From: Russula earlei
Lineage: Eukaryota; Basidiomycota; Agaricomycetes; Russulales; Russulaceae
Length of the DNA: 64,000 nucleotides
Reading direction: 5' to 3'
NCBI GenBank assembly: GCA_025769875.1
Contig: JAGFNK010000245.1
Span: forward strand, 1-64,000
Every line of letters begins with the position of its first letter. Position 1 is the stretch's first letter. The notes beneath the pieces were generated by a model, which did no database searches, was not told where the DNA came from, and saw nothing but the letters and a program-made list of their open reading frames with translations. Position numbers and translations under genes: made by a program. Positions 35,121-46,087 of the stretch are shown piece by piece.

Positions 35121-35794
35121 ATGACACAACCAAATCTCCTTCGCCGTCTCAAACCACCCGTCGTCGGGGCACTCTACGTCCGCCTTCGACATTTCCTGTC
35201 CCCTTGCAACATTCTGGCTGATGAGTTTCCTCAGGCTCTTAACGCGTTCTGTGCCTTCCATCTCTTCTTCAATTACGTCGGATCAATTCAACTGGTCTGA
35301 GCCGTCCTCCCCCTTATCGACCCAACGATCTAATACGACGCCTCGAGCAGGTCAGCGGACCTTCTATGCTTCCCACTATGGCAGAGGTCGGCGAGGCCGT
35401 CATCGAGAACAGGCTCTCCTTCTGGTTCAATCCTGGTTGCTTGAAACGTGGCGACCTCGTAACCTTCGAATCGCCCCTCACTCCTGGCCGCTTGGTGTGC
35501 AAGCGCCTGCTAGGATTACCCGGAGATACCGTATGCGTAGATCCAACTGGGCTAAAGGCTCCTTCTTCGGAGCACGTTGTCGTCCCGAGGGGACACATCT
35601 GGCTCATGGGAGATAATGCGGACCTCTCACGCGACTCACGAGACTACGGACCAGTGCCATTGTCTTTGGTCCGCGGTACACTCTGGGCCAGGGTAAGATT
35701 CGCATAACCGCTACACGCCATTACTCACATCCGACAGGTATATCCATTCAACCGCGTGACCATCTTCCGGAACCCCACATCCCTCCTCCAATAG
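35121..35794 (+). CDS. IMP1: Mitochondrial inner membrane protease subunit (Imp1-like, S26 family)
   Basis: Serine protease that matures proteins sorted to the intermembrane space. Start MTQPNLLRRLKPPVV at 35121, then a hydrophobic segment (AFCAFHLFFNYVGSIQLV) as membrane anchor. After a 56-nt intron (35295-35350) comes SGPSMLPTM with the catalytic Ser. Then LKRGDLVTFESP, VCKRLLGLPGDTV with the catalytic Lys, HIWLMGDNADLSRDSRDYGP, and after a second intron VYPFNRVTIFRNP. Stop at 35794. The Lys-containing KRLLGLPGD and the SRDSRDYGPVP box fit Imp1 slightly better than Imp2. Shares a very short divergent promoter with ELP4; its stop is about 21 bp from that of the convergent TPR gene. Confidence 0.88.
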
Positions 35795-35815
35795 GCAAGT
35801 CCACTGCATACCCCA

Positions 35816-36856
35816 CTATCGTGAAAAATTCAACGAGTAACCTCCCTGACCGTTCGGCTCGAACTTGAAGTTATCAGTCGACATGCCAAATCGCCCTGGA
35901 TTGGAAGGTTTAGCAATCTCCTTCTGTTTCGCGGAATCCCACTTGCCAAGAATGCTATTGCCAAGGCCCTTCAGCTTGTCTACCATTTCGCCTACTTCTT
36001 GCTTCTGGGTCGCCTCTATACGGGGTTCGAGAAGACGTAACGATCGCTTCACTTCAACTACTTGTTCCGATGAAGGAGGTAACAGGGTGATGAGTGTGTT
36101 GTAGTCTACGCTATTCATTTGACGTGCGAGATTCGAAATCGATCACATTGCGTACCTTCCTTTGCGCTCGAAAGTGCAGACCACGAGCCTATCTTTTCAT
36201 TGCACTGGGCCCGTCGTTGCAGTGCTTTGGCATAAGAGGGATCATCCTGCAAAGCTGAGCGTGCGTTTGGCCATTTCATTCGAGTCAGAGTCCCACAGAG
36301 CGCGAACCTTCAGTGCATGCTTTAACCGCATCCCCGTTTTCACCCTGTGCATCAGAGAGCGTCCAGAGTCTGGCTTTGAAACTGTGGGCCATGAATACTC
36401 ACAAGCTTGACATGGCACGCAGCAATATTCGCATGGAGGACACTCCGCGCTTTCGCACATTCGTGCGCTCGTGAGAGATCAACGATCGGTTCGTTCTGGC
36501 TCGCGGTCTCCGTGGAGGCGCCACCGGTGGCCTCGCCTTCAGGGGGGCGTGAGTTGTCCTCCTCGTCGGTGGCCGGCGGCGGCGAATCCCTCTTCGGAAG
36601 CAGAGCGAGGCCATTCCGATAGCGCTCCAATGCCTCGCTCCACTTGCCACGACGAAACAGATCGTTCCCCTCTTGCTTGAGCTCCTCGGCCTCCCCGAGT
36701 CGTGCCTGGTGCCAAGGGGGAAAAATGCACATGGGTCAGCGGCGGAGATGCGCTCGATTCGTGAGGAGTGCCCGTCACGGAATGCACCTGCACGTCCTCA
36801 CCGGAGCCCACGGCGCCAACGTTGTCATCCGTGGTCGACGTATCTTGCCCCGACAT
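35816..36856 (-). CDS. TPR protein, TTC1-like
   Basis: Tetratricopeptide co-chaperone-type protein. Start MSGQDTSTTDDNVGAV at 36856. After an acidic stretch comes TPR1, LGEAEELKQEGNDLFRRGKW, then EALERYRNGLALLPKR, an insert of about 45 low-complexity residues, CAKARSVLHANIAACHVKL, then (across introns) ALQDDPSYAKALQRRAQCNE and KIGSWSALSSAKEDYNTLI. The C-terminal block is LRLLEPRIEATQKQEVGEMV, GLGNSIL, FGMSTDNFKFEPNGQGG and a final SLNFSR. This matches human TTC1 and its fungal relatives in order and length. Convergent with IMP1, 21 bp apart, so transcripts probably overlap. Confidence 0.87.
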
Positions 36857-37191
36857 TGGACTAGATCCGGTATTTACTGTTGTTTTTCGATGCTGTGATT
36901 GGAAGTGGCAAGGGTGTTTTGCCTGGAGTTTAAGTGGTACAGTAGTGATGAGTTTTGGGCGGTGCACGACCATACGCGCGCCACCACACGGGCAGTAACA
37001 TGTCCGGAATCAGGTCACAGGTGTCTCTCGACCCAAACCCAAAACGATCGATAAAATTATCACAGGGACGTATTGTACTAGCAGAAAGGGGCATGAGTGG
37101 TCTACTCGAGCATTCTATCTATAAGTTACAATGCGTGTAGGAACTGTCCGCTCCAGGGTTGGACTAAACTTGAATACAAATCATTTTCGAA
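36857..37191. other. Spacer, tandem minus-strand genes
   Basis: About 335 bp between the TPR gene start and the stop of the SUR7/PalI-like gene, both on minus. Presumed promoter of the TPR gene. Nothing else recognised. Confidence 0.4.
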
Positions 37192-38118
37192 TCACTTTCC
37201 ACCTGCTGTAACGTGTAGTCGGGCCAAAGTGCAGACGAGAGGAACACCATAGAATGCATAGGCTACCCAGACCACTAAAAAGGCGTGAGGTGACGTTTCG
37301 AGCTGGAGAATACAGAAGGACGCACTTGTGAAACCATTGCTTATCTGGGCGATAAGCGGAGGTGCGTTGTCTCCACCGTCCACAATAGCCGTGTTGAAGT
37401 CCTCGACGGCCTTTCCAAACCACATACGAATGACCAAGAATGACGTCAAGCCTAAAGCGCAGTTGGAACATTGAACTGAACTCTGAGAAAAGCAGACAGG
37501 AGACTTGCCTATCATAAACCCTAGCAGCCCGAGCCAGGCAGACGCAGTGTGAAGCGCACGACGGTCCAACATGGCAGAGAGCTTCGCCCCAAGATTGGCT
37601 CGAAGGGAGATCATAGTGAATGTTACGAAAAATATGGTAGAAAGGAAAAGGGCAATTGCTATGAATACAGGTGTGGTGGCAGTTGGTGCAGTCAGGAGGT
37701 GCGGGGAGTTGCTGGGCAATGCAGACAAGTCTTTATGTACCACAATTAACGCGCTTCATGAGACTGATTCATGTCAACATACCATATTTTGCGGAAAATG
37801 TGGATGGGGTACATGTCACTGGCCCTTTGTTGTCGGGACGGGAACAGGACCCTGTCGCAGGGAAATTAGGATTCTGTTCGTTCAAATGGTGAGAGGGTGC
37901 GAGTTACCAAGGGCGCCCAAGAAAAGAGTAGGCCCATCAACTGGTTGAGATGATGAAGAATTCGTTAATCCTAGTGATGGTGATACAACTAGGAGAGAGA
38001 CTCTGCTATGAAGTATTATTGTTGGTGCAGTGTATGCCAAAACGAGGAGGATCAAGGATGTCAAGGAAAGGACGGGTGCAAGATAAAGAGTGGCAACTTT
38101 GGAAACATTGGCAATCAT
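37192..38118 (-). CDS. SUR7/PalI family four-helix membrane protein
   Basis: Start MIANVSKVATLYLAPVLS gives TM1 (to LILLVLAYTAPTI). LFLGALG then joins across an intron to GSCSRPDNKG, placing the G-SC motif typical of SUR7/PalI (Rim9) extracellular loops. LPSNSPHLLTAPTATTPVF leads to TM2 (IAIALFLSTIFFVTFTMISL), then ALHTASAWLGLLGFMIG with LTSFLVIRMWFGKAVEDFN as TM3, and VWVAYAFYGVPLVCTLARLH as TM4. Four helices, about 230 residues, five to six introns. Fungal members act in eisosomes or in ambient-pH sensing; which one applies is not decidable here. Confidence 0.72.
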
Positions 38119-38490
38119 GCTGGCGTCTAAGAAAGTTGGGCAAGTCAACAGCTCAGAATAAAAAAACGATGTGCTGCCAGCAGCTCGGGTACCAGCCTGA
38201 GAGACGAGGTGGGGATGTACTGACAAGAATGGAGAGGGTCCGATGGGCAGCCAATGTATTTAAGCATTTCCGAGAACAAACCACGCAATCCAGAACATGC
38301 GATGCAGCCCAAAGGGGATACAATAGGACCTAAGGTCCCAGTCTGGGTCGGCAATTGGTTGAAGAGCAGCGTGGCATTATTGTTGTCCTTCAGCTCCTTC
38401 AGCTCAGCAGAACCGGGTGGAGACCAAAGAACAAAGCCGGTCCGCTGCTCCGTATGAGCCCCTCTCACCGGACCGCCAAGTGCGCACAGC
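38119..38490. other. Divergent promoter region
   Basis: About 370 bp between the starts of the SUR7/PalI-like gene (minus) and MPP10 (plus). No clear TATA box and no ORF I would call. Confidence 0.4.
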
Positions 38491-40833
38491 ATGAGCCCGA
38501 CCGACGATTTTGAGGCATCGCTGCCTACCCCATTTCGACAACTATCTCTGCTCTTGGAAACACAGCCCGAAACGTTAATTACTGGGAATAAAGAGATACA
38601 GGATGCTTCTCTCCGATCAACGGAACATGTCTTCAATGTTGGTGCGCTCGCCCTCATTTCTTGCCCGTTTGTGGTGGAATCAAACCTTCCATGCAGCTTT
38701 GAGCTCTGAAGAAGAGGCTCGGCCTCACATCTCTTCTTTGTTGGCATCCTTTAGCCCCAGGCAGGCGCCTGTGACGCGTTCACAATCATCCATGAACAAA
38801 AAACGGAAGCGCAGCCCATCACCACCGCCTGCTCCTAAGGACGCATTCGAGCGTACACCGTTGACATGTCTATATGTGCAAGGCCTAGAAAAGGACCAGA
38901 TTTGGGAACAGTTAGAACTCAGGGCTCAGAACGTTTGCAAAATGTTGGAGTATGCTCTCGGTGGCATCGAAGACCCTACGGAAAATGCTATCGCTTCTGA
39001 CGACGACGACTTGGAACAAGTCTTCCCTGGAAGAAGAAAACTCATCATCTGGGGAGAGTGACGGCGACTCAGAAGCACATGAAGAAGGCAGGCGGATCCA
39101 GTGATGGGGGGCTGTCAGAGGAGGCTATCACCGCTCTGCAGGATCGATCAGTTGAGGACGACGAGGAAGGTTTGGATGGCGAGTCTCGGCCCCCTCCCCC
39201 TGTCCCTTTTTCGACAACAAGAGGTGACCACCCTGGATTGAATGACGGCTTCTTTGATTTGGAGGCGTTCAATGCGGAAACCGAGGAGGCAGAAGCTAGC
39301 TTCGTTTCAAACGGAGCACTCGACGCTGACTCGGATGACATGGTTTCAGACGAAGACAGCATTGACTACTTTACATCCGTCGACGGACAGCTGCACGTCG
39401 ACGATGACCGTGGTGAGTCAATCACAGCTCTATCATAACGTCGAGTTCTGACCGCGGATCGTGTTAGAACCGCGCTATTCCGACTTTTTTGACATGCCCA
39501 CATCTGTGGGTGAGAAAAAGACGGGTCCACGTCTGCCCGGGGCCGAGGCTCGCTCCAAAGTCCGTTTTAATGACGAAGTGAAGATTAGGACTGTCCAAGC
39601 CAGGGGAAAGCGACTTCCGGTTTCTATCATGCACGAGCTGGACGATGCGTCCGATGATTCCACTGACGATAGTTTTGAACCCGAAAGCGAGGACGAAAGT
39701 GACGATGACCAGCCAGGTATCACCCGAAGTCATCTAGTCCACAAGAATTCTGGTGTCACGTTCAGGTAGCGACGATGGAGGCAGTGGACCTAGGTGGCGA
39801 TGAAAGCCCTGAAGGCGAAAACGCTACGAATGACGACCATCGCACCATCAAACGTTTACAAGCTGACCTCTTTGCCAACGACGATGAACCTGACCACGGT
39901 ATTCGCTATTCTTAATGTCCATGTGCTCAACGAGCTTATGTCTAGCTGCCAGGTTTGTTATTGTCCTCACATGAGAAGCGCCTTTCCGCCCTTCAACAGC
40001 AAATCGCAGCCCTGGAGGCCGAAAATGTTGCCAAAAAAGACTGGACTCTAATGGGAGAGGCGACGTCTCGAACCCGTCCTCATAATTCTCTTCTGGAGGA
40101 AGATCTCGAATTTGGACGAGTCATGAAGGCGGTACCCATTATCACGGAGGAGATCGTATCAGGTCTTGAAGACAGAATCAAGGCTCGGATCGTTGAAGGG
40201 CGTTTCGACGACGTTGTGCGCAAGCGACCCGTTGACGACAAGCCGTTCCTTCCGTCCCGCTTTTTCGAACTTCAAGACACTAAATCAAAACAATCGTTGG
40301 CTCAGATTTACGAAGACCAGTACACTGCTGCTCAGACGGGCGGCATCGAAGGAGAGGATCGTGATGGCAAATTGAAGGTCGAGCATGAAGAAATTACGAA
40401 GGGTATGGGAGGCGATCTCCTCGAAACTGGATGCCCTATCCAATACCCTATTTCACTCCAAAGGCTGTGAGTGTTCACGACGCATGCTCAGGGGCCCTAT
40501 TAATGTCTCCTTTAGCCTACTGCAACTATCTCGACAATTGCAAATGTAGCGTCGACCAGCTTAGAATCTGCGTTGCCCACTAGCAATGCAGTGGCTAGCA
40601 TGATGGCCCCGGAGGAGATTTACGAACGCCCTTCAGCCGATCCTCGTTCCCGTGCGGAGCTTTCTCCCAAAGAACGACGGGCAGCACGGAATAAACTCAA
40701 GAAAGCACGGAAGAAAACGACCCAAAAATCAGCTGCGTTTCGGGGTACAATAAAGGGTGTGACTGTGGTTGGCAAACCGACTCGAAAGAAGGGCAGCAGT
40801 GGTAGCGGTAGCGGACGGACGCCTAGAGTTTAG
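38491..40833 (+). CDS. MPP10: U3 snoRNP protein Mpp10
   Basis: Component of the small-subunit processome needed for 18S rRNA processing in the nucleolus. The N-terminal part (start MSPTDDFEASLPTPF) leads to LTCLYVQGLEKDQIWEQLEL, a family signature, then acidic stretches, GLNDGFFDLEAFNAETEEAE, EPRYSDFFDMPTS, KVRFNDEVKIRTV, a coiled segment HEKRLSALQQQIAALEAEN, WTLMGEATSRTRPHNSLLEE and FDDVVRKRPVDDKPFLPS. After an intron the basic tail (ELSPKERRAARNKLKKARKK) follows to 40833. Around 39020-39090 the frame changes; an intron 39020-39087 could solve it but would remove an acidic stretch that looks coding. Around 39790-39796 one G seems to be missing (GSDDGGSGP to GGDESPEGEN). Confidence 0.88.
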
Positions 40834-40939
40834 AGATGGGAATTGATTTCCGGATTTGTACGTTGCACAGTGCACTGCCAGGTCAGGCGAGATGCTTGCG
40901 TGGTTGCACCTGTCATTCACTCTTGCTTTCGACCTCCCC

Positions 40940-42089
40940 ATGTCTTGGCTCAAACGCAAAAACCAAAATGTTATACCCCCCGTCAAAGATGATCCAGATG
41001 CTGGAAGGCCAGGTCTGAGTTCACACTCGAACAGCGACTTGAATGGCAGCCGGTCTGCTGTCTCTTCCTCGACCCGCTCTGCTGCAGAGATCCGCGGTCA
41101 CTATCAACGGAACGATCCTGTTGACCGCTATTCATGCGGTCGAGGTAATCTCGCCAAAGACCGGGGTGAACTCCTCGCCGGCTATGATCCTCAGAAAATA
41201 TCGTCTGGTCGGTTTGCTCACGATGGACCCCCGCTGCCCGAACTTGCACCCGGAGAGGAGAACGAAGAGGACGTTGAGGGGATCAAAAAGCAGACGAGGT
41301 GGGTCAAGCAAGAAAGTGTGAATTCCACGCGCAATGCCCTTCGCATGGCCCGCGAGGCGGAGGAGACCGCGCGAAACACCGTCACTAGACTCGGGACTCA
41401 ATCCGGTGCGTCTGGCGTTGGCCGCGGTTGTTGAATTATAGGACTCTTATCGCCTTTTTTTCTCTCTGGATTTTAGAGAAATTGGCCAATACCGAGCGCC
41501 ATCTCGACGTGTCCAAAACGCACTCCCAACGCGCGGAGGACAAGACTGATGAGCTCAAGCAGCTGAACCGCTCGATATTCCGTCCCGTGATACACTTTAA
41601 CAAGGACGCGAAACGCGCCGCACAGGAGGCAAAGGTTCAACAGCGTTATGCGGATGAACGGGATGAACGCGAGAAGGGGATGATGGACATTCGCGACACT
41701 CAGAACCGTCTGGGTCAAGCCTCGACCTATGGCCAGAGAGAGGAGGGAACGAATGGACCGCGTAGCAGGACAACCGTCCAACAGACACAGCGGCAGGAGC
41801 AGAGGAAGCGCTACCAATTCGAAGCCACTGCATCCGACGATGAGCTCGAGGATGAACTTGACGACAATCTCGACGAAATCTCTGATGTCACAAAGAGGCT
41901 CAAGGCTCTAGGATCGGCCATGGGCCAAGAACTCGACAAGCAGAACTCTCGCATCGAACGCATTGAAGAGAAGACGGTTAGCCTCGACAACAGAGTCTTC
42001 AGGAACACGGAGCGGGTACGTCGCCTATGGGCTCTCTTTTTTATTCTATTCCTCATCACCGTTCTTTACAGCTCAAGAACATCAAGTAA
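40940..42089 (+). CDS. SEC9: t-SNARE Sec9/SNAP-25 family (Qbc)
   Basis: Plasma-membrane fusion SNARE with two SNARE motifs and no membrane helix. Start MSWLKRKNQNVIPPVK at 40940; the first 110 residues are polar. The first SNARE helix runs from QESVNSTRNALRMAREAEET to KTDELKQLNRSIFRPV, with GTQSEKLANTERHLD around the zero-layer Gln, split by an intron with acceptor near 41476. The second lies near the end: DELEDELDDNLDEISDVTKR, LGSAMGQELDKQNSRIER and IEEKTVSLDNRVFRNTERL, ending LKNIK at 42089 after an intron. Heptads and both zero-layer glutamines are visible. Its targets would be an Sso-type syntaxin and Snc synaptobrevin. Confidence 0.9.
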
Positions 42090-42285
42090 AGATACCCTCA
42101 CAATATTATGGTATTGGTGTGAGAACCCTTTCAGCCTCAGTTATCCCCGCCCCAGCACTTTCTGGGGCCCTCCACCAGAACTGTAATACATACAAACTAC
42201 AATGTCACTCATCTATTATCGATCGATACATTGGCATCGAAACATCCACTACTCTATACTTGAGACCGTGACGGTATCGACTTGT

Positions 42286-43575
42286 TTATCTTTGTGCCGC
42301 AATGGCTGTGCCAACCAACTGGAGAAAATCCGCTCTGTCGAGTTCCTCAGACGACGTTCTATCCTTTCCCCCTGGGGAAGAATGGGATGCATGTTTCGTC
42401 GTCTTCCATAACGAATATAAACCCCGCACAGCATCCTGAACGGCGCGGTTATCATCATCCCCTTTAGTTCCTTGACCAGATAATGGATTAGTGGATCGTA
42501 AAGGACACGCTGCGATTCCCTTGGAGGGCGCCCCCTCCCCAAGAATTTTCGTCGTCAAGCGACGAAGATGGTGATTCAGTGTCGTCATCGGTCGCTCCTG
42601 GGATGTCTTCGTGCCCTGGTTCAGGAAGGCCACCCGAGGAGAGCGGGCTCATATTGCTCATATTTGAACGCCGTGGGGAAAGTGTGGTCAAGCGATGAGT
42701 CAGAGTGGTGGGAGATGGAGGCGCCTTTGGATCGCGAAGGCGAGACCGGATATCCCCGTTGAGGATGGAAATGGTCTCTTCACGGGAGATGTGTTGGGCA
42801 ATCGGTATAGCTTCGAGCCCACGTGTTCTCTTGTGCACAGGGGAAGGGATAGTGGAGTCGGCCGTACCTGTAATAGTAGTAGTACAACTTCAGAATCGTA
42901 GCTCGGGTGTGAAGGAGCCATAGACACCATACCTTGTACTGAAGCATATTGCGCCCAATACGCGTCTTCGCTCGCGTCAGCGTCGTTTTTGCTTGAGGAC
43001 GGTAAGGGTTGTGGGCCAATGTCATCCCCTGCGCCATATGAATCCCAGTAGTCGTCGTCATCGTCGTCGTGGTCACTGTCGCCATCCCCGTTTCCATCTT
43101 TACCTTTCTTTTCCCCAGGGAGAGAGATGGGATCTGAGGCAGCATCGGCAAGTGCCTCGCTTGGAGACGGACGAGTGGCGGGAGGGAACGGCATCACGTT
43201 CGAGTTGTGGTATTTCCAACTCTCTTCGCCATCCCACTCAAAGACGAGACGTAGTCCGTCGTCCCCGGTGGGCTTGACGTGAACGTGGGCATAGGCATGT
43301 TCTCGGTCAACGGTGTACCCGACCAGAAAGTCTGGAGCCAGTTCGTCGAGGGGCATCGGAAGAGATTCCAGGAGCTGAATAGCGCGATCACGGCCCGAGG
43401 ACGGCCAGGAAAGATAGGACGAGGGGTCTTCTGGGGAGATCTCGAGGAGAGAGTGTCTTTGCAAGAGAGAAGGAGAGAGTAGGTTTGGGGGGATCGGACT
43501 GGTTAGTTGCGAGGGGGGAGAGATGTACCGGAGGATAAGGTGGATAGAATAGGGTGATAAGGGTACGGGGCTCAT
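42286..43575 (-). CDS. Conserved basidiomycete protein of unknown function
   Basis: Not assigned to a function. Start chosen at MSPVPLSPYSIHLILRYISP (43575). It continues with LLSPSLLQRHSLLEISPEDP, SSYLSWP, RAIQLLESLPMPLDELAPDF, VGYTVDREHAYAHVHVKP and LRLVFEWDGEESWKYHN, then an acidic run DDDDDDYWDSYG and DAYWAQYASVQG. After one or two introns a C-terminal block reads AVQDAVRGLYSLWKTTK and DRADFLQLVGTAI, stop 42286. The paired acidic-aromatic boxes and the GLYSLWK motif look conserved in this type of protein. The frame between ENSWGG (42540) and the C-terminal block is not fully resolved. Divergent from the GPI-anchor gene, 180 bp between ATGs. Confidence 0.65.
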
Positions 43576-43755
43576 GACGTTTGAAAGAGAGTGCGTTCTG
43601 AGCTGAAACTCAAAGTCGATTCGACGGCGGGCATCACTGTGGGTTGATCCCAGTGTGAGCGTGTCCGAGCCCAAGTCCGAGTCCGAGAAGTGAACGTGAC
43701 CGAGAGGACCGCTCTTCCGCGTTCCGTAACGCCCACCAGCCAGTCTCCAAACTAC

Positions 43756-44292
43756 ATGCGCCCGTTTCTTTATTCCCTCTTTCTTGTGCCATTCACTTTC
43801 ACGGGCGTTCTCGCCCAGGTGAGCGCAGCTAGACAATCTCTTTTTACGCAACCGTACCAACCTCAGCTCCCCTGTCCGCCGTAGCAGAGCAACAATGCGC
43901 CGTCCTCTTCACCCCCCTCGGTGACCGTCTTCACATCCTTTTCTACTGGGATTTCCCTCTCAAATCGTCAAACCGTTGCCTTTACCGTCCCCGTCACTGT
44001 GACCCTGACCCCCAACTCGAGCGGTAACAGCGCCGGTAATGCAACGAATTCCACCTCGTCAAATTCGACCTCCACACAACCCACTTCTACTGGACCTCTA
44101 CCGACCGCTCCCACAGATGTCAACGGCGGAGGAAACGCACCAGGCGGCGCTCCAAGTCCAGGTCAATCAGGACAAGGGGGTATTTATGGGCCAAATGACG
44201 GTTATGTCTCGGGAGTACCGTCGTTACAATGGAACGCACTGGTGATCAGCATCGCAGGTGTGATCATTGGCGCTCTACTTCCATTGCTATAG
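43756..44292 (+). CDS. Small secreted Ser/Thr-rich protein, probable GPI anchor
   Basis: Signal peptide MRPFLYSLFLVPFTFTGVLAQ in exon 1 (43756-43818). An intron with a GTGAGC donor joins it to SNNAPSSSPPSVTVFTSFST. The mature part is rich in Ser, Thr, Pro and Gly with many N-glycosylation sequons (for example NSSGNSAGNATNSTSSNST). The C-terminus ends in a hydrophobic stretch without a following charged tail (ALVISIAGVIIGALLPLL), typical of GPI-anchor signals. About 155 residues. Likely a cell-wall or surface glycoprotein. No catalytic domain. Confidence 0.72.
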
Positions 44293-44528
44293 TTTGTACA
44301 TGTCGCCGGTGCATGGACCACAGTAGCTCGTCCCTAGGTACAATACCATGACAGACATTGGGCGTTCAAGTCGTTCACGGTTATCGCATCGTTCGAATAT
44401 TTGGACAACATAGACACTGACTTTGCTATCAAAATTCCTCGCATGTACTGACGACTTACATTCCCTTCGTTGGCGTGATCTCTCGTTTAATTACAATATA
44501 AACGCAATAATGAAGAAGCGCGACTCAC

Positions 44529-44553
44529 ATGATGTTTGTGCGACAAACATCAT
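44529..44553 (+). promoter_or_regulatory. Hairpin enclosing the MYG1 start codon
   Basis: ATGATGTTTGT (44529-44539), loop GCG, ACAAACATCAT (44543-44553): an 11-bp perfect stem. It places both possible start codons in the 5' arm. In mRNA such a stem could slow or redirect initiation. Role inferred only from sequence. Confidence 0.45.
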
Positions 44554-45947
44554 CAGCCTGGTTGAGACTTGCGTCGAGGCCTATCCGCATGGCGGCCACT
44601 GACATCCCACATCCCGCGAAAAAACAGAGAACGGTTGGTTCAAAAGTCCGTGCGATTGAACCATTGCCCCTCGTCAGGATTGACCCAGGCCGTTGGATTC
44701 CTTCTCAAGATCATCGGGACTCATAATGGTACCTTTCACTGCGACGAAGCCCTCGCCGTGTACATGCTACGGCTCACAGATGCCTACCGTGATGCGGGTT
44801 ACTCTTTCCACACAATAAATGTCGCGCTGCATCCTGATAGAGTTATGGAATAGACCTTAAACGGACTCGGGACCCTGGCATCCTCGACACTTGCGACATA
44901 GTCGTTGACGTCGGTGCTGTCTACGACGAGAGCAACCAACGGTTTGATCATCACCAGCGAGGCTTCGAAGAGGTATTTGGCCACGGATTCGCGACAAAGT
45001 TATCCTCGGCGGGCCTCATCTACAAGTTGAGCCATTTCGTCCTCGTCCCTTCCTTGCTCACTATCCGTCAGACACTTCGGCAAGGAGATCATTTCCAACC
45101 AGTTACAACTCACTCCGGATGACACAAGAGTCGAAAAACTCTGGCTGAAGCTGTACAGGGTGCTCTTCCTGCACCCCTCGAATGCGAAAGCGCCATATTC
45201 ACCGGAATTTTTAGGAATTCATCGAGGCACTTGATGGTATCGACAACGGAATTTCACAATACGCCGACGATATTCAACCCAAGTATCGGAATCGCACCGA
45301 TCTTTCGAGTCGCGTGGGCTGGCTCAATCCGGCGTGGAACGAGCCATTCGATTCCCGAGTGGTGGATGTATGCTCTTCTGTTTTTGGATTCTCCTCGATC
45401 TCTGATTCATCTTTTGTGTTTCCAGGCTCAATTTCTGAAGGCCTCACAATTAGCCGGGGAAGAATTTCTTGGTCGCCTAAATTACTACGGCCGGTCGTGG
45501 CTACCAGCTCGTGACCTTGTTTTCGACGCGCTCTCTCGACGCGCCAACGTAGACTCCAGCGGGCGCATCATCCTTTTCGATCAATATGCTCCGTGGAAGG
45601 CTTGTCCGGTCTTTTTGTCATCCGTCGACGGAAGACTTACCGCGAAACAGGAGCACTTGTTTGAGCTCGAGCAAGAGCTGGCGGTACCGCCACATGCGCA
45701 ACCCTTCTACGTCGTTTATCCGGACGAGGCGGCTAATAATTGGCGTATACAGGCCGTCCCTGTCTCCGCGGAAAGCTTTGAGAGTCGCAGGGCACTACCA
45801 GAGCCTTGGCGCGGCGTGAGAGACGAGGTCCTTTCTCGCCTCACGGGAATTGAAGGATGTATTTTCGTTCACGCGTCGGGCTTTATCGGGGGGAATAAGA
45901 CCAAGGACGGCGCGTTGGAGATGGCAAAAACGGCGCTGGACTTGTAA
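44529..45947 (+). CDS. MYG1: Myg1 exonuclease (UPF0160 family)
   Basis: DHH-type 3'-5' RNA exonuclease that acts in both nucleus/nucleolus and mitochondria. Start MMFVRQTSSAWLRLASRPIR resembles a mitochondrial presequence; an internal PAKKQR could serve the nucleus. Landmarks: IGTHNGTFHCDEALAVYMLR, DLKRTRDPGILDTCDIVVDV, DESNQRFDHHQRGFEEVFGH, SSAGLIYKHFGKEI, EFIEALDGIDNGISQYADDI, VGWLNPAWNE and GRIILFDQYAPWK. The DHHQRG box carries the metal-binding residues. Six introns, all readable, no frameshift. A perfect 11-bp inverted repeat with a 3-nt loop covers the ATG (44529-44553). Confidence 0.92.
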
Positions 45948-46087
45948 AACCATCGAAATCCACCAGGTCTCAACCAACAACATGCTACAAAGAAAGCTAG
46001 CGATGTCTACGTAGTTGTACTGTAGCTGAACTAATGATCGTTTTCCTCAATGACGCAATGAGGGAAGATGACCATAGGTGTGCGGTC

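Noticed and set aside
35121..35794. Calling the inner membrane peptidase Imp2
   Set aside because: The spacing around KRLLGLPGD and the SRDSRDYGPVP box look closer to Imp1, but a tree would be needed; Imp2 is not excluded.
39020..39087. Definite intron in the acidic part of MPP10
   Set aside because: It restores the frame but uses a weak GTCTTC donor and removes a stretch (EEENSSSGESDGDSEAHEEG) that looks like genuine coding; left open rather than called.
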